Assembly (NCBI GenBank): GCA_900547615.1
Contig: URHH01000020.1
Span: 1 to 30,648, forward strand
Source of the DNA: an uncultured Blautia sp.
Lineage (GTDB): Bacteria; Bacillota; Clostridia; Lachnospirales; Lachnospiraceae
Length of the DNA: 30,648 nucleotides
Direction: 5' to 3'
The notes under the pieces are model-generated. The model was not told the origin of the DNA, made no database searches, and worked only from the letters and a program-made list of their open reading frames with translations. A program made the translations under genes and the position numbers. Of this stretch, positions 1-7,976 are shown one piece after another; the first letter of the stretch is position 1; each line of letters begins with the position of its first letter.

Positions 1-1058
1 CCAGATAAATCCGCAGTGGCTGCCTTTCTTCTTCTGTCGTCGTCAATGGCGGCATAGTGCTTTTTCGTCGTATTTACGTCTCTGTGCCCCAGAACATCTG
101 CAACGAGATAAATATCCCCTGTTTCCTGATAAAGGGCGGTACCGTAGGTACTGCGAAGCTTGTGCGGCGTAATTTTCTTTGTAGTTGTAATTTCTCTTGC
201 ATATTTCTTTACAAGATTTTCTACTGCCTGTACGCCCATTCTGCGGCGCTGGGTAGAATAGAAGAGAGCGTGCTCATGTCCGGCTATGGGAGTGATCCCG
301 CTTCGCACTTCAAGATAATTTTTAAGCGCTTTTGCAACCTCATCGCCAAAATACACGATCATTTCATTTCCGCCTTTTCGCGTCACGCGGATCCCGTTAT
401 TTTTAAAATCCACATCTTCTATATCAAGCCCCACACACTCGGAAACGCGGATTCCCGTGCCTAAAAGAAGAGTTACAAGGGCAAGGTCCCGTTCCTTTGT
501 TTTCTCATAATACACGCGTTTCTGACCGCTTAAAGACTCTCCGCAGTGTTCGATATAATCAAGGAGCATGGCAACCTCGTCCGTATCCAGGCGGACAATG
601 GTTTTCTGGTGGATCTTGGGAACATCGATTAAAACCGTGGGATTGGTATGGATCAGTTCCCGTTTATAATAATAAGCATAAAAGCTTCGAAGAGCGGAAA
701 TCTTTCTTTTTAATCCGCGTTCGCCGTTTGTTTCCGTTTTATCTTTAGACTGATAAACCTTCAAATATTCCATGTATTCCTCAAGATCGACAGCCTTGAT
801 CTGATCCAGAACATCAACCTTGAAGTCCCGGAGGGTACGGTCTTTAAACGCAGGATTTGTATCAAGAAGAAACTGAAAAAAAATACGAATGTCATACGCA
901 TAGGAAATTCTTGTTTTTGTTGTGGTCGTTGTATCGATAGCGCGGAAATAATCCCTGCAGAAATCAGGAAGTGTACTTAAAACTTCGCGGAGCTTTAATG
1001 TATTTTGAATATCATTTTGTTCCTTATAAGTTACTTTTTTATCTAAATAATCCATCAT
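1..1058 (-). CDS. Tyrosine recombinase, XerS-like (3' end cut by window edge)
   Basis: Read on the minus strand, an open frame runs from ATG at 1058 to the window edge, about 352 residues, so only the last few residues are missing. The catalytic set of a tyrosine recombinase is visible: Arg in GTGIRVSE, His and Arg in PHKLRST, His in LGHRD and the nucleophile Tyr in KKHYAAI. The N-terminal part (LPDFCRDYFRAID, then SYAYDIRIFF) fits the longer core-binding domain of single chromosome-dimer-resolution recombinases such as streptococcal XerS rather than the ~300-residue XerC/XerD. AGGAGG lies 8 nt before ATG 1058; a second in-frame ATG follows directly at 1055. It sits downstream of dtd with an 88-bp gap and no visible terminator. 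The XerS assignment is inference; a recombinase is certain. Confidence 0.88.
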   Translation of the reverse strand, partial: MMDYLDKKVTYKEQNDIQNTLKLREVLSTLPDFCRDYFRAIDTTTTTKTRISYAYDIRIFFQFLLDTNPAFKDRTLRDFKVDVLDQIKAVDLEEYMEYLKVYQSKDKTETNGERGLKRKISALRSFYAYYYKRELIHTNPTVLIDVPKIHQKTIVRLDTDEVAMLLDYIEHCGESLSGQKRVYYEKTKERDLALVTLLLGTGIRVSECVGLDIEDVDFKNNGIRVTRKGGNEMIVYFGDEVAKALKNYLEVRSGITPIAGHEHALFYSTQRRRMGVQAVENLVKKYAREITTTKKITPHKLRSTYGTALYQETGDIYLVADVLGHRDVNTTKKHYAAIDDDRRRKAATADLS

Positions 1059-1146
1059 AAGAAGCAGCCTCCTTTTTATTTATGTATATCTATTTGAAAA
1101 ACTATGGTTTGTCGTATAGATGTATCTGTATCCGGATGTCCAATTC

Positions 1147-1593
1147 TTAAAGAATGGATTCATCCAGAATTATGGTAAACGGACCGTCGTTTTCAAGGGA
1201 AACTTTCATGTCTGCGCCGAAAATTCCATGCTGCACAACAGGGATCGATTTTTTCGCCTGAGCGATCATATATTCATAAAGCTCATTTGCCTGATCCGGA
1301 GCGCCGGCTTCAATAAAACTTGGACGATTTCCCTTTTTACAATTTGCATATAATGTAAACTGAGAAACAATTAAAAGTTCGCCGTTTACGTCTGCAAGGG
1401 ACAAATTTGTTTTTCCTGCTTCATCTTCAAAAATACGAAGTCCGAGCATCTTTTTCAGATATTTATCGGCAGTCTCTTTTGTGTCCTCTTTTCCCACTCC
1501 AAGAAGGACCAGGAAGCCCTTGTTAATGCTTCCTGTCACCTCTCCATTTACTTTTACCTCTGCGTGATTGACACGCTGTATTACAAGTTTCAA
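1147..1593 (-). CDS. dtd: D-aminoacyl-tRNA deacylase
   Basis: Dtd hydrolyses D-aminoacyl-tRNAs (and Gly-tRNA-Ala) in the cytoplasm, a proofreading step of translation. The 148-residue length is standard for the family. SQFTLYA (residues 77-83) and NDGPFT (135-140), which holds the Gly-cisPro pair that enforces chirality across the dimer, are both present. The start codon is TTG, not ATG. It overlaps the stop of the upstream permease gene by 4 nt (TTGA) and has GGAGG 6 nt upstream, so translational coupling is likely. The N-terminus (MKLVIQRV) matches the family start exactly, which supports TTG. Confidence 0.96.
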   Translation of the reverse strand: MKLVIQRVNHAEVKVNGEVTGSINKGFLVLLGVGKEDTKETADKYLKKMLGLRIFEDEAGKTNLSLADVNGELLIVSQFTLYANCKKGNRPSFIEAGAPDQANELYEYMIAQAKKSIPVVQHGIFGADMKVSLENDGPFTIILDESIL

Positions 1594-2987
1594 TTTTTGC
1601 CTCCTTTTTTGACCCTGTCAATCAGTTTCTTGATATTTTCTTTTAAGATCATCCACAGTGCAAGAAGAAATTTAACAAGCGCATTCCAGAGCTTTACAAA
1701 AAATCCGTCCGGCTCCTGTTTCTCTTTCACCGGTTTTTCTTCTTTTTTCAGAGGAAGGGGTTTTCTTGTTTCCGGATCCAGACAGTCGATTTCCAGATAC
1801 TCCTCTTCTGCTTCCGGCATCTCCTTTCCCTTCAGGGAGTGACCGATAAGATTCCATATAGCTGCATAAATAACTGCACATACAGGAACACCTATGATCA
1901 TACCCGGAATGCCGAACAGTCCCCCTCCTATCATAATGGCAACAATAACCATAAAGCTGGAAAGACCTGTGGAATCTCCCAGGATTTTCGGACCAAGGAT
2001 ATTTCCGTCAAATTGCTGAAGGACAAGGATAAACAGCGCAAAATACAGACTCTTCAAAGGATCGATAAAGAGGATCAGCAAAATACAGGGAATAGCTCCC
2101 AGATATGGACCGAAAAATGGAATGACATTTGTCACGCCTACGATCACGCTGATCAAAATGGCATACGGCATATCCATAAGCGTTGTTCCAATATAACAGA
2201 GAACGCCGATGATTGCGGAATCCAGAATTTTTCCGCTGATGAACCCGCCGAAAGTCTTGTGAGTAAAGCGCATGGCATAAATGGTCGTGTTTGCCCATTT
2301 TTCCGGCATGATTGCATAGACAAACATCTTGCTCTTTGCCACAAAGCGCTCTTTGTCTGCAAGAACGTACAAAGAAACAATGGATCCGATCAAAAAGTTT
2401 TTCAAAAACAGAACCACGTCAAAAATTCCTGCGGAAATATTCTTTAACATATTCTGCATCTGCGGCAGAATGTTGGTTGTGAGATAATCCTGTGCCTGCG
2501 CAGAATACTGATTTAACATATTAATGGTATCTGCGTCCATATCCCAGCCTTTCTCTATAAAAGAGTTAAGCCACTGCTCCACTACAGTCACGTAGCTTGG
2601 AAAGCTGTAAATGATGTTCATGATGCTCCGGATAAGCTGCGGAAGAATCATCATCACAAGAGCATAAATTACGACAAGAAGAAAAAGAAGGGAGGATATA
2701 ACGCAAATCCACCGTGTAATTCGCTGCCCTCTTTTTTCAAGTTTCACTCCTGCTTTTGTCATAAGGGGATAGACAACAGATTTCTCAAGAAAATTTACAA
2801 CAGCGCTTAAAAGATAAGCAATGGCAATTCCGTAGATGATCGGCGCCATGATCCCCAGAAATGTTTTAATTCCTGCAAGAAGGGTGTTCATATGGAAAAT
2901 CCCGTAATAAAACAGCATACTTGCGGCAATGACAAGAAAGGCGGTTACCCCCCAGTGCAGATAACGGTTGTCCCAACGATATTTCAT
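1590..2987 (-). CDS. AI-2E family transporter (PerM/YdiK-like permease)
   Basis: Integral membrane protein of 465 residues with about eight hydrophobic segments. It starts with two near the N-terminus (residues ~15-70), carries a large extracytoplasmic loop with amphipathic stretches, and has the family signature region GVTNVIPFFGPYLGAIP in the C-terminal half. The last ~80 residues are a charged cytoplasmic tail (KEEKPVKEKQEPDG) ending in a basic segment. Members of this family are proposed to export small solutes such as AI-2, or Na+; the substrate cannot be told here. An ATG at 2999 is also in frame, but its codons ATG GAG GAG are themselves the ribosome-binding site for ATG 2987, so 2987 is preferred. 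Its 3' end overlaps dtd by 4 nt. Confidence 0.9.
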   Translation of the reverse strand: MKYRWDNRYLHWGVTAFLVIAASMLFYYGIFHMNTLLAGIKTFLGIMAPIIYGIAIAYLLSAVVNFLEKSVVYPLMTKAGVKLEKRGQRITRWICVISSLLFLLVVIYALVMMILPQLIRSIMNIIYSFPSYVTVVEQWLNSFIEKGWDMDADTINMLNQYSAQAQDYLTTNILPQMQNMLKNISAGIFDVVLFLKNFLIGSIVSLYVLADKERFVAKSKMFVYAIMPEKWANTTIYAMRFTHKTFGGFISGKILDSAIIGVLCYIGTTLMDMPYAILISVIVGVTNVIPFFGPYLGAIPCILLILFIDPLKSLYFALFILVLQQFDGNILGPKILGDSTGLSSFMVIVAIMIGGGLFGIPGMIIGVPVCAVIYAAIWNLIGHSLKGKEMPEAEEEYLEIDCLDPETRKPLPLKKEEKPVKEKQEPDGFFVKLWNALVKFLLALWMILKENIKKLIDRVKKGGKN

Positions 2988-3040
2988 AAACTCCTCCATT
3001 CATTCTTTCAGTGACAGTCTTTACTGCCCAATTTCCTATC

Positions 3041-3071
3041 ATTATAACACATCTCTGTGAAAATGTGTCAA
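3041..3071 (-). promoter_or_regulatory. Promoter of the AI-2E transporter-dtd unit
   Basis: Minus strand: TTGACA at 3066-3071 and TATAAT at 3041-3046, both perfect consensus, with a 19-bp spacer. A TG one base ahead of the -10 makes an extended -10 that may compensate for the long spacer. It drives away from the ttcA-like promoter at 3093-3121. Confidence 0.7.
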
Positions 3072-3092
3072 TATTTTTTCTGCTGTTTTGTG

Positions 3093-3121
3093 TTGCGGAG
3101 AGCCCGGAAACAGGATATAAT
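3093..3121 (+). promoter_or_regulatory. Promoter of the TtcA-like gene
   Basis: TTGCGG (3093-3098), 17-bp spacer, TATAAT (3116-3121). The predicted transcript has a ~65-nt leader before ATG 3193, with GAAAGGA (3175-3181) as ribosome-binding site. It is divergent from the promoter at 3041-3071. Confidence 0.7.
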
Positions 3122-3192
3122 AGCTCCGTACTGATTTACAGACAAATATACCATCATAAGAAAGAGCACTATAAGAAAGGATATACTTATAT

Positions 3193-3921
3193 ATGAAATT
3201 ACAGCAGTTATTAAGTGTGACAAGAAAAGCTGTGGACGAATTCCAGATGATACAGGAAGGGGATAAGATTGCAGTTGGCGTTTCCGGTGGAAAAGACAGC
3301 CTTACGCTCCTCTATGCCCTTCACGGGCTCAAACGCTTCTATCCCCAGTCTTTTACCATTGAAGCTATTACTGTAGACCTGGGTTTTGAGGGCGTATCTA
3401 TGGAACCGATCCAGAAGCTGTGTGATGAACTTGGAATTCATTATACCCCCATTCCCACCGAAATCTATAAAATCATATTTGAGGACCGGAAAGAAAGCAA
3501 TCCCTGTTCTCTCTGCTCCAAAATGAGAAAGGGCGCTCTAAATGAAGTGGCAAAAGAACTTGGCTGCAATAAAGTAGCCTATGGTCATCATAAGGATGAT
3601 GTGATGGAAACCATGCTTATGTCCCTGATTTATGAGGGACGATTCCATACCTTCTCTCCCGTTACATACTGGGACCGCATGGGGCTTACGTTAATCCGTC
3701 CGCTCCTTTTCATGGAAGAAAAAGATGTCATCGGTTTTCAGAATAAATACGACCTTCCCGTCGTAAAAAACAAGTGTCCTGCTGATGGAAATACAAAAAG
3801 GGAATATATAAAAAATCTCCTTCACCAGTTAAACCAGGATAACCCGGGGGTAAAGGAGCGTATGTTTACAGCAATTTTAAATGGAAATATCAAAGGATGG
3901 GACAGGGGATTCTCGAAATGA
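3193..3921 (+). CDS. TtcA-family tRNA 2-thiocytidine synthetase-like ATPase
   Basis: N-type ATP pyrophosphatase that adenylates a tRNA base and inserts sulfur; TtcA itself makes s2C32 with an Fe-S cluster. The PP-loop SGGKDS is at residues 31-36, the CxxC pair at Cys105/Cys108 (PCSLCSKM), and a third conserved Cys is at 195 (NKCPADG). This is the family arrangement for cluster binding. At 242 residues it is shorter than E. coli TtcA (~310) but typical of the compact Firmicutes group annotated as TtcA-like. It is a single-gene unit with its own promoter and a terminator overlapping its stop codon. The exact tRNA target is not deducible. Confidence 0.88.
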   Translation: MKLQQLLSVTRKAVDEFQMIQEGDKIAVGVSGGKDSLTLLYALHGLKRFYPQSFTIEAITVDLGFEGVSMEPIQKLCDELGIHYTPIPTEIYKIIFEDRKESNPCSLCSKMRKGALNEVAKELGCNKVAYGHHKDDVMETMLMSLIYEGRFHTFSPVTYWDRMGLTLIRPLLFMEEKDVIGFQNKYDLPVVKNKCPADGNTKREYIKNLLHQLNQDNPGVKERMFTAILNGNIKGWDRGFSK

Positions 3922-3935
3922 GAATCCCCTTCTTT
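3905..3935 (+). terminator. Rho-independent terminator overlapping the ttcA-like stop codon
   Basis: Perfect 10-bp inverted repeat GGGGATTCTC (3905-3914) / GAGAATCCCC (3920-3929) with a 5-nt loop and TTCTTT tail. The stem lies inside the last codons and the TGA (3919-3921). No T-run follows on the minus strand, so it acts in one direction. Confidence 0.85.
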
Positions 3936-3950
3936 AAAAATCACGTTATT

Positions 3951-4589
3951 TTATTTTTCCTTCAGTGAATCAAAAATACGGACTGCTTCTATAATGGCAC
4001 GTGCGGTTCCCTCTACTCCCAGCCTGCTGCTGTCAATGCAAAGGCTGTATCCGGAAGCTGCGCCCCATTTTTTATTGGTATAATAATTATAATAGCTGGA
4101 ACGGCTCTTGTCTGTCTTTGTGATCATATCCTTGGCTTCTTTTGCGTTCTTGCTGTATTTTCCGGAAATACGGCGGATTCTCCATTCCATATCTGCATGG
4201 ATAAATACGCTGAAGCAGTTGGGATTGTCGGCAAGGGCATAATCTGCACATCTTCCTACCATTACACATGGACCTTCTGAGGCAAGTTTTTTGATCGCAT
4301 CAAACTGTGCCAGAAATACTTTATGGTTCATAGGCATATCTGTAAATCCTGCGGAGGAATATCCAAAAGAATATGTATCCATTACAAGTGAATACAGAAA
4401 GCTGTTTGTAGGTTTTTCATCATGATTTTCAAATAATTCCTTACAGATACCGCTGTCATTTGCCGCATGTTCCAGAAGTTCTTTATCGTAACATTTGATA
4501 CCAAAATATTTTGCTACCTCCTGACCGATCTGTCTGCCTGCGCTTCCATACTGACGTCCTATTGTAATAACTGAACTTGTTGTGTTCAT
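3951..4589 (-). CDS. Cytidylate kinase-like family protein
   Basis: P-loop nucleotide kinase-like protein of 212 residues. The start motif ITIGRQYGSAGRQIG replaces the canonical Cmk GPSGSGKGT loop; this variant typifies the 'cytidylate kinase-like' group common in Clostridia, whose substrate is not established. Further conserved-looking blocks are CYDKELLEHAA and VMVGRCADYAL. A longer frame begins at 4619, but ATG 4589 has AAGGGAG 8 nt upstream and begins just before the conserved core, so it is the likely start. It has its own promoter just after rluD. Convergent with the ttcA-like gene. Confidence 0.82.
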   Translation of the reverse strand: MNTTSSVITIGRQYGSAGRQIGQEVAKYFGIKCYDKELLEHAANDSGICKELFENHDEKPTNSFLYSLVMDTYSFGYSSAGFTDMPMNHKVFLAQFDAIKKLASEGPCVMVGRCADYALADNPNCFSVFIHADMEWRIRRISGKYSKNAKEAKDMITKTDKSRSSYYNYYTNKKWGAASGYSLCIDSSRLGVEGTARAIIEAVRIFDSLKEK

Positions 4590-4628
4590 AACTGCCACTC
4601 CCTTCACTGAAAAATTCATATTATTATT

Positions 4629-4658
4629 ATTATACTATATTTTCCCGGGAAATGGCAA
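4629..4658 (-). promoter_or_regulatory. Promoter of the cytidylate kinase-like gene with a palindromic spacer
   Basis: Minus strand: TTGCCA (4653-4658), 18-bp spacer, TATAAT (4629-4634). The spacer contains the perfect 12-bp palindrome TTTCCCGGGAAA (4641-4652), a possible repressor or activator site. The -35 abuts the rluD stop codon. Confidence 0.68.
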
Positions 4659-5573
4659 CTATTTTCGTAATTTTTCTAATAATTTCAGGAAATATTCTGG
4701 CAAAGGTGCCGTAAATTCCATGTACGTATTTGTGACAGGGTGTAAAAATCCAATAACCATTGCATGAAGCGCCTGGCCCTGTAAATGATAAGGATTTTTT
4801 GAAGAACCGTACGTCATATCCCCCAGAAGAGGGTGCCCAATGCTTGCCATATGCACGCGGATCTGGTGCGTCCTGCCTGTTTCAAGCTGGCACTCAATAT
4901 AAGTAGCGTTTCCGAAACGTTCCAGAACACGGTAATGAGTAACCGCCTCTTTTCCGTTTTTATAATTGATCGCCATCTTCTTTCTGTCTGCAGGGTGGCG
5001 TCCGACAGGTCCTTCAATGGTTCCCTCATCGTCTTTTAAATTCCCCTGTACGACTGCGCGGTATTTTCTTGTGATGCTGTGTACCTTAAGCTGTTCTGCG
5101 AGAATGCGGTGGCACGTATCCGTCTTACAGATAAGAAGCGCGCCGGTCGTGTCCTTGTCGATCCTGTGCACAATACCAGGGCGCATAATGCCGTTAATCC
5201 CGGACAGATTTCCCTTACAGTGAAATAAAACGGCATTTACAAGAGTTCCGGATAAATGACCGGCGCTTGGGTGAACCACCATATCCTTCGGCTTATTGAC
5301 CACCATAAGCGAATCGTCCTCGTAGAGAATATCAAGAGGAATTTCTTCAGGAAGAATATCCGGTTCCCCCGGCTCCGGAACAGAAACAGAGACAACATCT
5401 CCCTCCTGAACCTTATAATTGGCTTTTATCTCTTTTTCATTTACTGTAATGCTTTTCTCTTTTAAAAGCTTCTGCAGGTAAGAACGTGATATATCTTCCA
5501 TATTATCGGAGAGATACTTATCGATCCGGATTCCTGCATTTTCTTTTTCTACCTGAAAAATGATTTTATCCAT
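4659..5573 (-). CDS. rluD: RluD-family 23S rRNA pseudouridine synthase
   Basis: Isomerises uridines of large-subunit rRNA to pseudouridine. An N-terminal S4 RNA-binding domain (residues ~15-75, IRIDKYLSDNMEDISRSYLQ) is followed by the RsuA/RluA catalytic domain. HRIDKDTTG (136-144) carries the catalytic Asp139, and LETGRTHQIRVHMASIGHPL is conserved near the C-terminus. The 304-residue length is normal. The gene follows lspA by 3 nt, the usual lspA-rluD pairing in Firmicutes (B. subtilis YlyB), so it is in the same transcript. Which uridine it modifies (RluD versus RluB/C-type sites) cannot be fixed from sequence. Confidence 0.93.
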   Translation of the reverse strand: MDKIIFQVEKENAGIRIDKYLSDNMEDISRSYLQKLLKEKSITVNEKEIKANYKVQEGDVVSVSVPEPGEPDILPEEIPLDILYEDDSLMVVNKPKDMVVHPSAGHLSGTLVNAVLFHCKGNLSGINGIMRPGIVHRIDKDTTGALLICKTDTCHRILAEQLKVHSITRKYRAVVQGNLKDDEGTIEGPVGRHPADRKKMAINYKNGKEAVTHYRVLERFGNATYIECQLETGRTHQIRVHMASIGHPLLGDMTYGSSKNPYHLQGQALHAMVIGFLHPVTNTYMEFTAPLPEYFLKLLEKLRK

Positions 5574-5576
5574 ATC

Positions 5577-6122
5577 TTATTTTTCCTTTTTTCTGAAACT
5601 TAAAAAGTCGAAATCGTCGTCTTTTTTATATTTGAAAAAGACAAGGATCACAAGGAGGATCCCGCCGCATACTACATAAATATCTGCCATGTTAAAGACA
5701 GGAAAATCAATCAGGGAAATATAAATAAAATCAATGACATATCCGCGAAAAACGCGGTCTATCATATTTCCGAGTGCGCCGGAAAGCATAAGTGCGCAGA
5801 CTGCCATAAGAGGAATGTAATACCGCTTCTTTGGGATTTTTATAAAAACCCAGATGATCAGGGCAAAAAGAATCATGCTCACAACGGCAAAAAAAGTGGT
5901 AGAACCCTGAAACATTCCAAATGCAATGCCTCTGTTTTCCGGATACAGATATTTCAGTTCCAATATACCGGGAATCAGAGAGACTGCCTCTTTCCCTTTT
6001 AGATGTGCTGCGGACAGAAGTTTTGTATACTGATCCAGAAATACGGCGCCGGCAACAAACAGAATACTAAAAAAAGCGCACCGACCGGCTGATAAAAAGA
6101 TATTCTCCTCTCTTTTTTTCAT
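5577..6122 (-). CDS. lspA: Prolipoprotein signal peptidase II
   Basis: Membrane aspartyl protease that cleaves the signal peptide of lipid-modified prolipoproteins. The 181 residues hold four hydrophobic helices. The catalytic Asp pair is visible as Asp131 in GYVIDFI and Asp147 in FNMADIY, with the conserved GNMIDR just before. The start ATG overlaps the aroB stop (ATGA) and its ribosome-binding site lies inside aroB, indicating coupling. The C-terminal tail (FKYKKDDDFDFLSFRKKEK) is a longer charged tail than in many homologues. Confidence 0.95.
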   Translation of the reverse strand: MKKREENIFLSAGRCAFFSILFVAGAVFLDQYTKLLSAAHLKGKEAVSLIPGILELKYLYPENRGIAFGMFQGSTTFFAVVSMILFALIIWVFIKIPKKRYYIPLMAVCALMLSGALGNMIDRVFRGYVIDFIYISLIDFPVFNMADIYVVCGGILLVILVFFKYKKDDDFDFLSFRKKEK

Positions 6123-7204
6123 ATGAGAATCTCCTCAACAGCCTGCAGCAGCTCCTCATCAGTAACCGTTTTATCTATAAAGCTTTTTCCGATCCCGTCC
6201 ATAAGAATAAATTTAATCTGCCCCTGTTCCATCTTCTTGTCTTTTTTTGTGGCTGCAAGCACTTTTTCTGCCTGTAACCCTTCTGTTTTTAAGGGAAGAT
6301 CGTAACCCTTAAGTCCAAGAAGAATCTCCCTGTATTCTTCTTCAGTGAGAAGTCCGCGCTCCTTTGAAAGGAAGGCGGCAGCGTGAAGACCAAGTCCTAC
6401 GCACTGTCCGTGCCCAAGAGTAAAATCCTTCAGTTTTTCCACGGCATGTCCCACAGTGTGACCGAGATTTAAAAGGGTTCGCTCTCCCTGTTCTTTTGGA
6501 TCACGTTCCACAACGCCAGCCTTGATTTCGCAGCACCTTCTTACAACAGAAGTTAAAAGTGCAGAATCCAGGTTCCGGATCTTTTTCTGTTCTCTGCATA
6601 CAAACCGGAAAAATTCTCCGTCGCAGATAAGACCTGTTTTTAAAACCTCTCCCATTCCACAGATAAATTCTCTTTCAGGAAGCGTCTTTAAAGTATTGAG
6701 ATTCATATACACAAGGCGGGGCTGGCAAAAAGCGCCTACCATATTTTTGTACTGAGCCATATCCACGCCTGTTTTTCCGCCTACGCTGCTGTCTACCTGA
6801 GCCAGAAGTGTTGTTGGTATCTGGATAAAATCAATGCCTCTTAAATAAGTAGCCGCAGCAAAGCCTGTGAGGTCTCCGGTCACACCGCCTCCGAGAGCGG
6901 CAAGGACACATTTTCTGTCAAATTCTCTTTCTATGAGAAAGGTATAAAGCTTTGATACCGTGTGAAGATTTTTATTTTCTTCCCCTGCCGGAAAGGAAAA
7001 TACACATACCTCTTCAGCAGCTTTTTCCAACTCCTTTTTTACTTCTTCTGCATAAAGAGAGAAGGTGTTTCTGTCACATACAAGACAAATCCTTCGTCCG
7101 GTTAAATGTTCTTTCGAAAGCGCTTCGGAAAGTCCTTTAAAATCCTGTTCAAAATAAATGGGATAGTGAAACTCGTTGTCTCTTTTTACAAGTAATGCGT
7201 CCAT
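6119..7204 (-). CDS. aroB: 3-dehydroquinate synthase
   Basis: Second step of the shikimate pathway: converts DAHP to 3-dehydroquinate with NAD+ and a divalent metal. Family motifs are clear: GGGVTGDLTGFAAATYLRGI, PTTLLAQVDSSVGGKTGVD and the metal-binding NLGHTVGHAVE. The 361-residue length is standard. AAGGAGA precedes ATG 7204. It is isolated from other aro genes and lies within a cell-division/lipoprotein operon between ylmH and lspA, coupled to lspA by a 4-nt overlap. Confidence 0.96.
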   Translation of the reverse strand: MDALLVKRDNEFHYPIYFEQDFKGLSEALSKEHLTGRRICLVCDRNTFSLYAEEVKKELEKAAEEVCVFSFPAGEENKNLHTVSKLYTFLIEREFDRKCVLAALGGGVTGDLTGFAAATYLRGIDFIQIPTTLLAQVDSSVGGKTGVDMAQYKNMVGAFCQPRLVYMNLNTLKTLPEREFICGMGEVLKTGLICDGEFFRFVCREQKKIRNLDSALLTSVVRRCCEIKAGVVERDPKEQGERTLLNLGHTVGHAVEKLKDFTLGHGQCVGLGLHAAAFLSKERGLLTEEEYREILLGLKGYDLPLKTEGLQAEKVLAATKKDKKMEQGQIKFILMDGIGKSFIDKTVTDEELLQAVEEILI

Positions 7205-7215
7205 AATCTGTCTCC

Positions 7216-7971
7216 TTATGAAGTGTAGCGTAACAATCGTACGCTGTATCTGCCTTTCTTTGTCTGCCCTGTGATCCCGTCATAGAGAAAACGTCCTTTT
7301 CCTCTTACGGAAATAATATCCCCTTCCTTTGGTTCATAACCGTTTGATGTGATCAGGCGTCCGTTTACAAATACAAGTCCCCCTTCTATAAAAGAGACCA
7401 TACTGCTTCTGGAAGACTGAAATGCCAGAGAAATCAGGGAATCAAGTCGCACAGATGCACAGGTTCCGCTTACTGGCTCCATCTTGGGTTTCGGAAGCTC
7501 GGCGGGGTTTTCTATTTTTTCCACGATCACTTCTGTATGACGGATCCGGAAAAGATTTTCCAGGAAAAAATCTGTCATTTTGCTTAAACAAAACAGATAC
7601 GCCTCTTTCTCCTCTGTAAGAATATCACCGACAACGCTTCTGTCCACGCCAAGATTTAAAATGGCTCCCAGATAATCTCTATGTGTAAGAGCCTCTGAAA
7701 ATTTTGCCGCGCGTGGACGGATCCGTAGACAATCGATGGGATATTCCCAGGGATAAGCAAGAGCATCAGAATGAAATGCCACCATCTGACGCTCTGCATT
7801 GTCGTAGCCGCCAAAACTTTCCACGATCACACCAGATGAACGGAAATCCAGGCTGTTTACTATATTTCTTTCATTCAAATTAAGAAAATCCGAAAAAGTC
7901 ACAATATCTCTCTGAAAAGAGATATTGGCTAATTCCCGGATTCTCTTAGTAAAAAACTCATTTTTATCCAT
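7216..7971 (-). CDS. ylmH: YlmH-family S4 RNA-binding protein
   Basis: Cytoplasmic RNA-binding protein conserved next to sepF in Gram-positive bacteria; B. subtilis YlmH has been linked to rescue of stalled ribosomes. It is 251 residues: an N-terminal YlmH domain, the central ALTHRDYLGAILNLGVDRS signature, and a C-terminal S4 domain (~175-240, VRLDSLISLAFQSSRSSM, then VFVNGRL and EGDIISVRGKGRF). It is 5 nt downstream of sepF. Function in division, if any, is not shown by the sequence. Confidence 0.93.
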   Translation of the reverse strand: MDKNEFFTKRIRELANISFQRDIVTFSDFLNLNERNIVNSLDFRSSGVIVESFGGYDNAERQMVAFHSDALAYPWEYPIDCLRIRPRAAKFSEALTHRDYLGAILNLGVDRSVVGDILTEEKEAYLFCLSKMTDFFLENLFRIRHTEVIVEKIENPAELPKPKMEPVSGTCASVRLDSLISLAFQSSRSSMVSFIEGGLVFVNGRLITSNGYEPKEGDIISVRGKGRFLYDGITGQTKKGRYSVRLLRYTS

Positions 7972-7976
7972 TGGTA

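Noticed and set aside
1839..2447. 202-codon plus-strand open frame
   Set aside because: Antisense to the AI-2E permease gene, with no ribosome-binding site and a composition typical of the reverse complement of membrane-protein codons.
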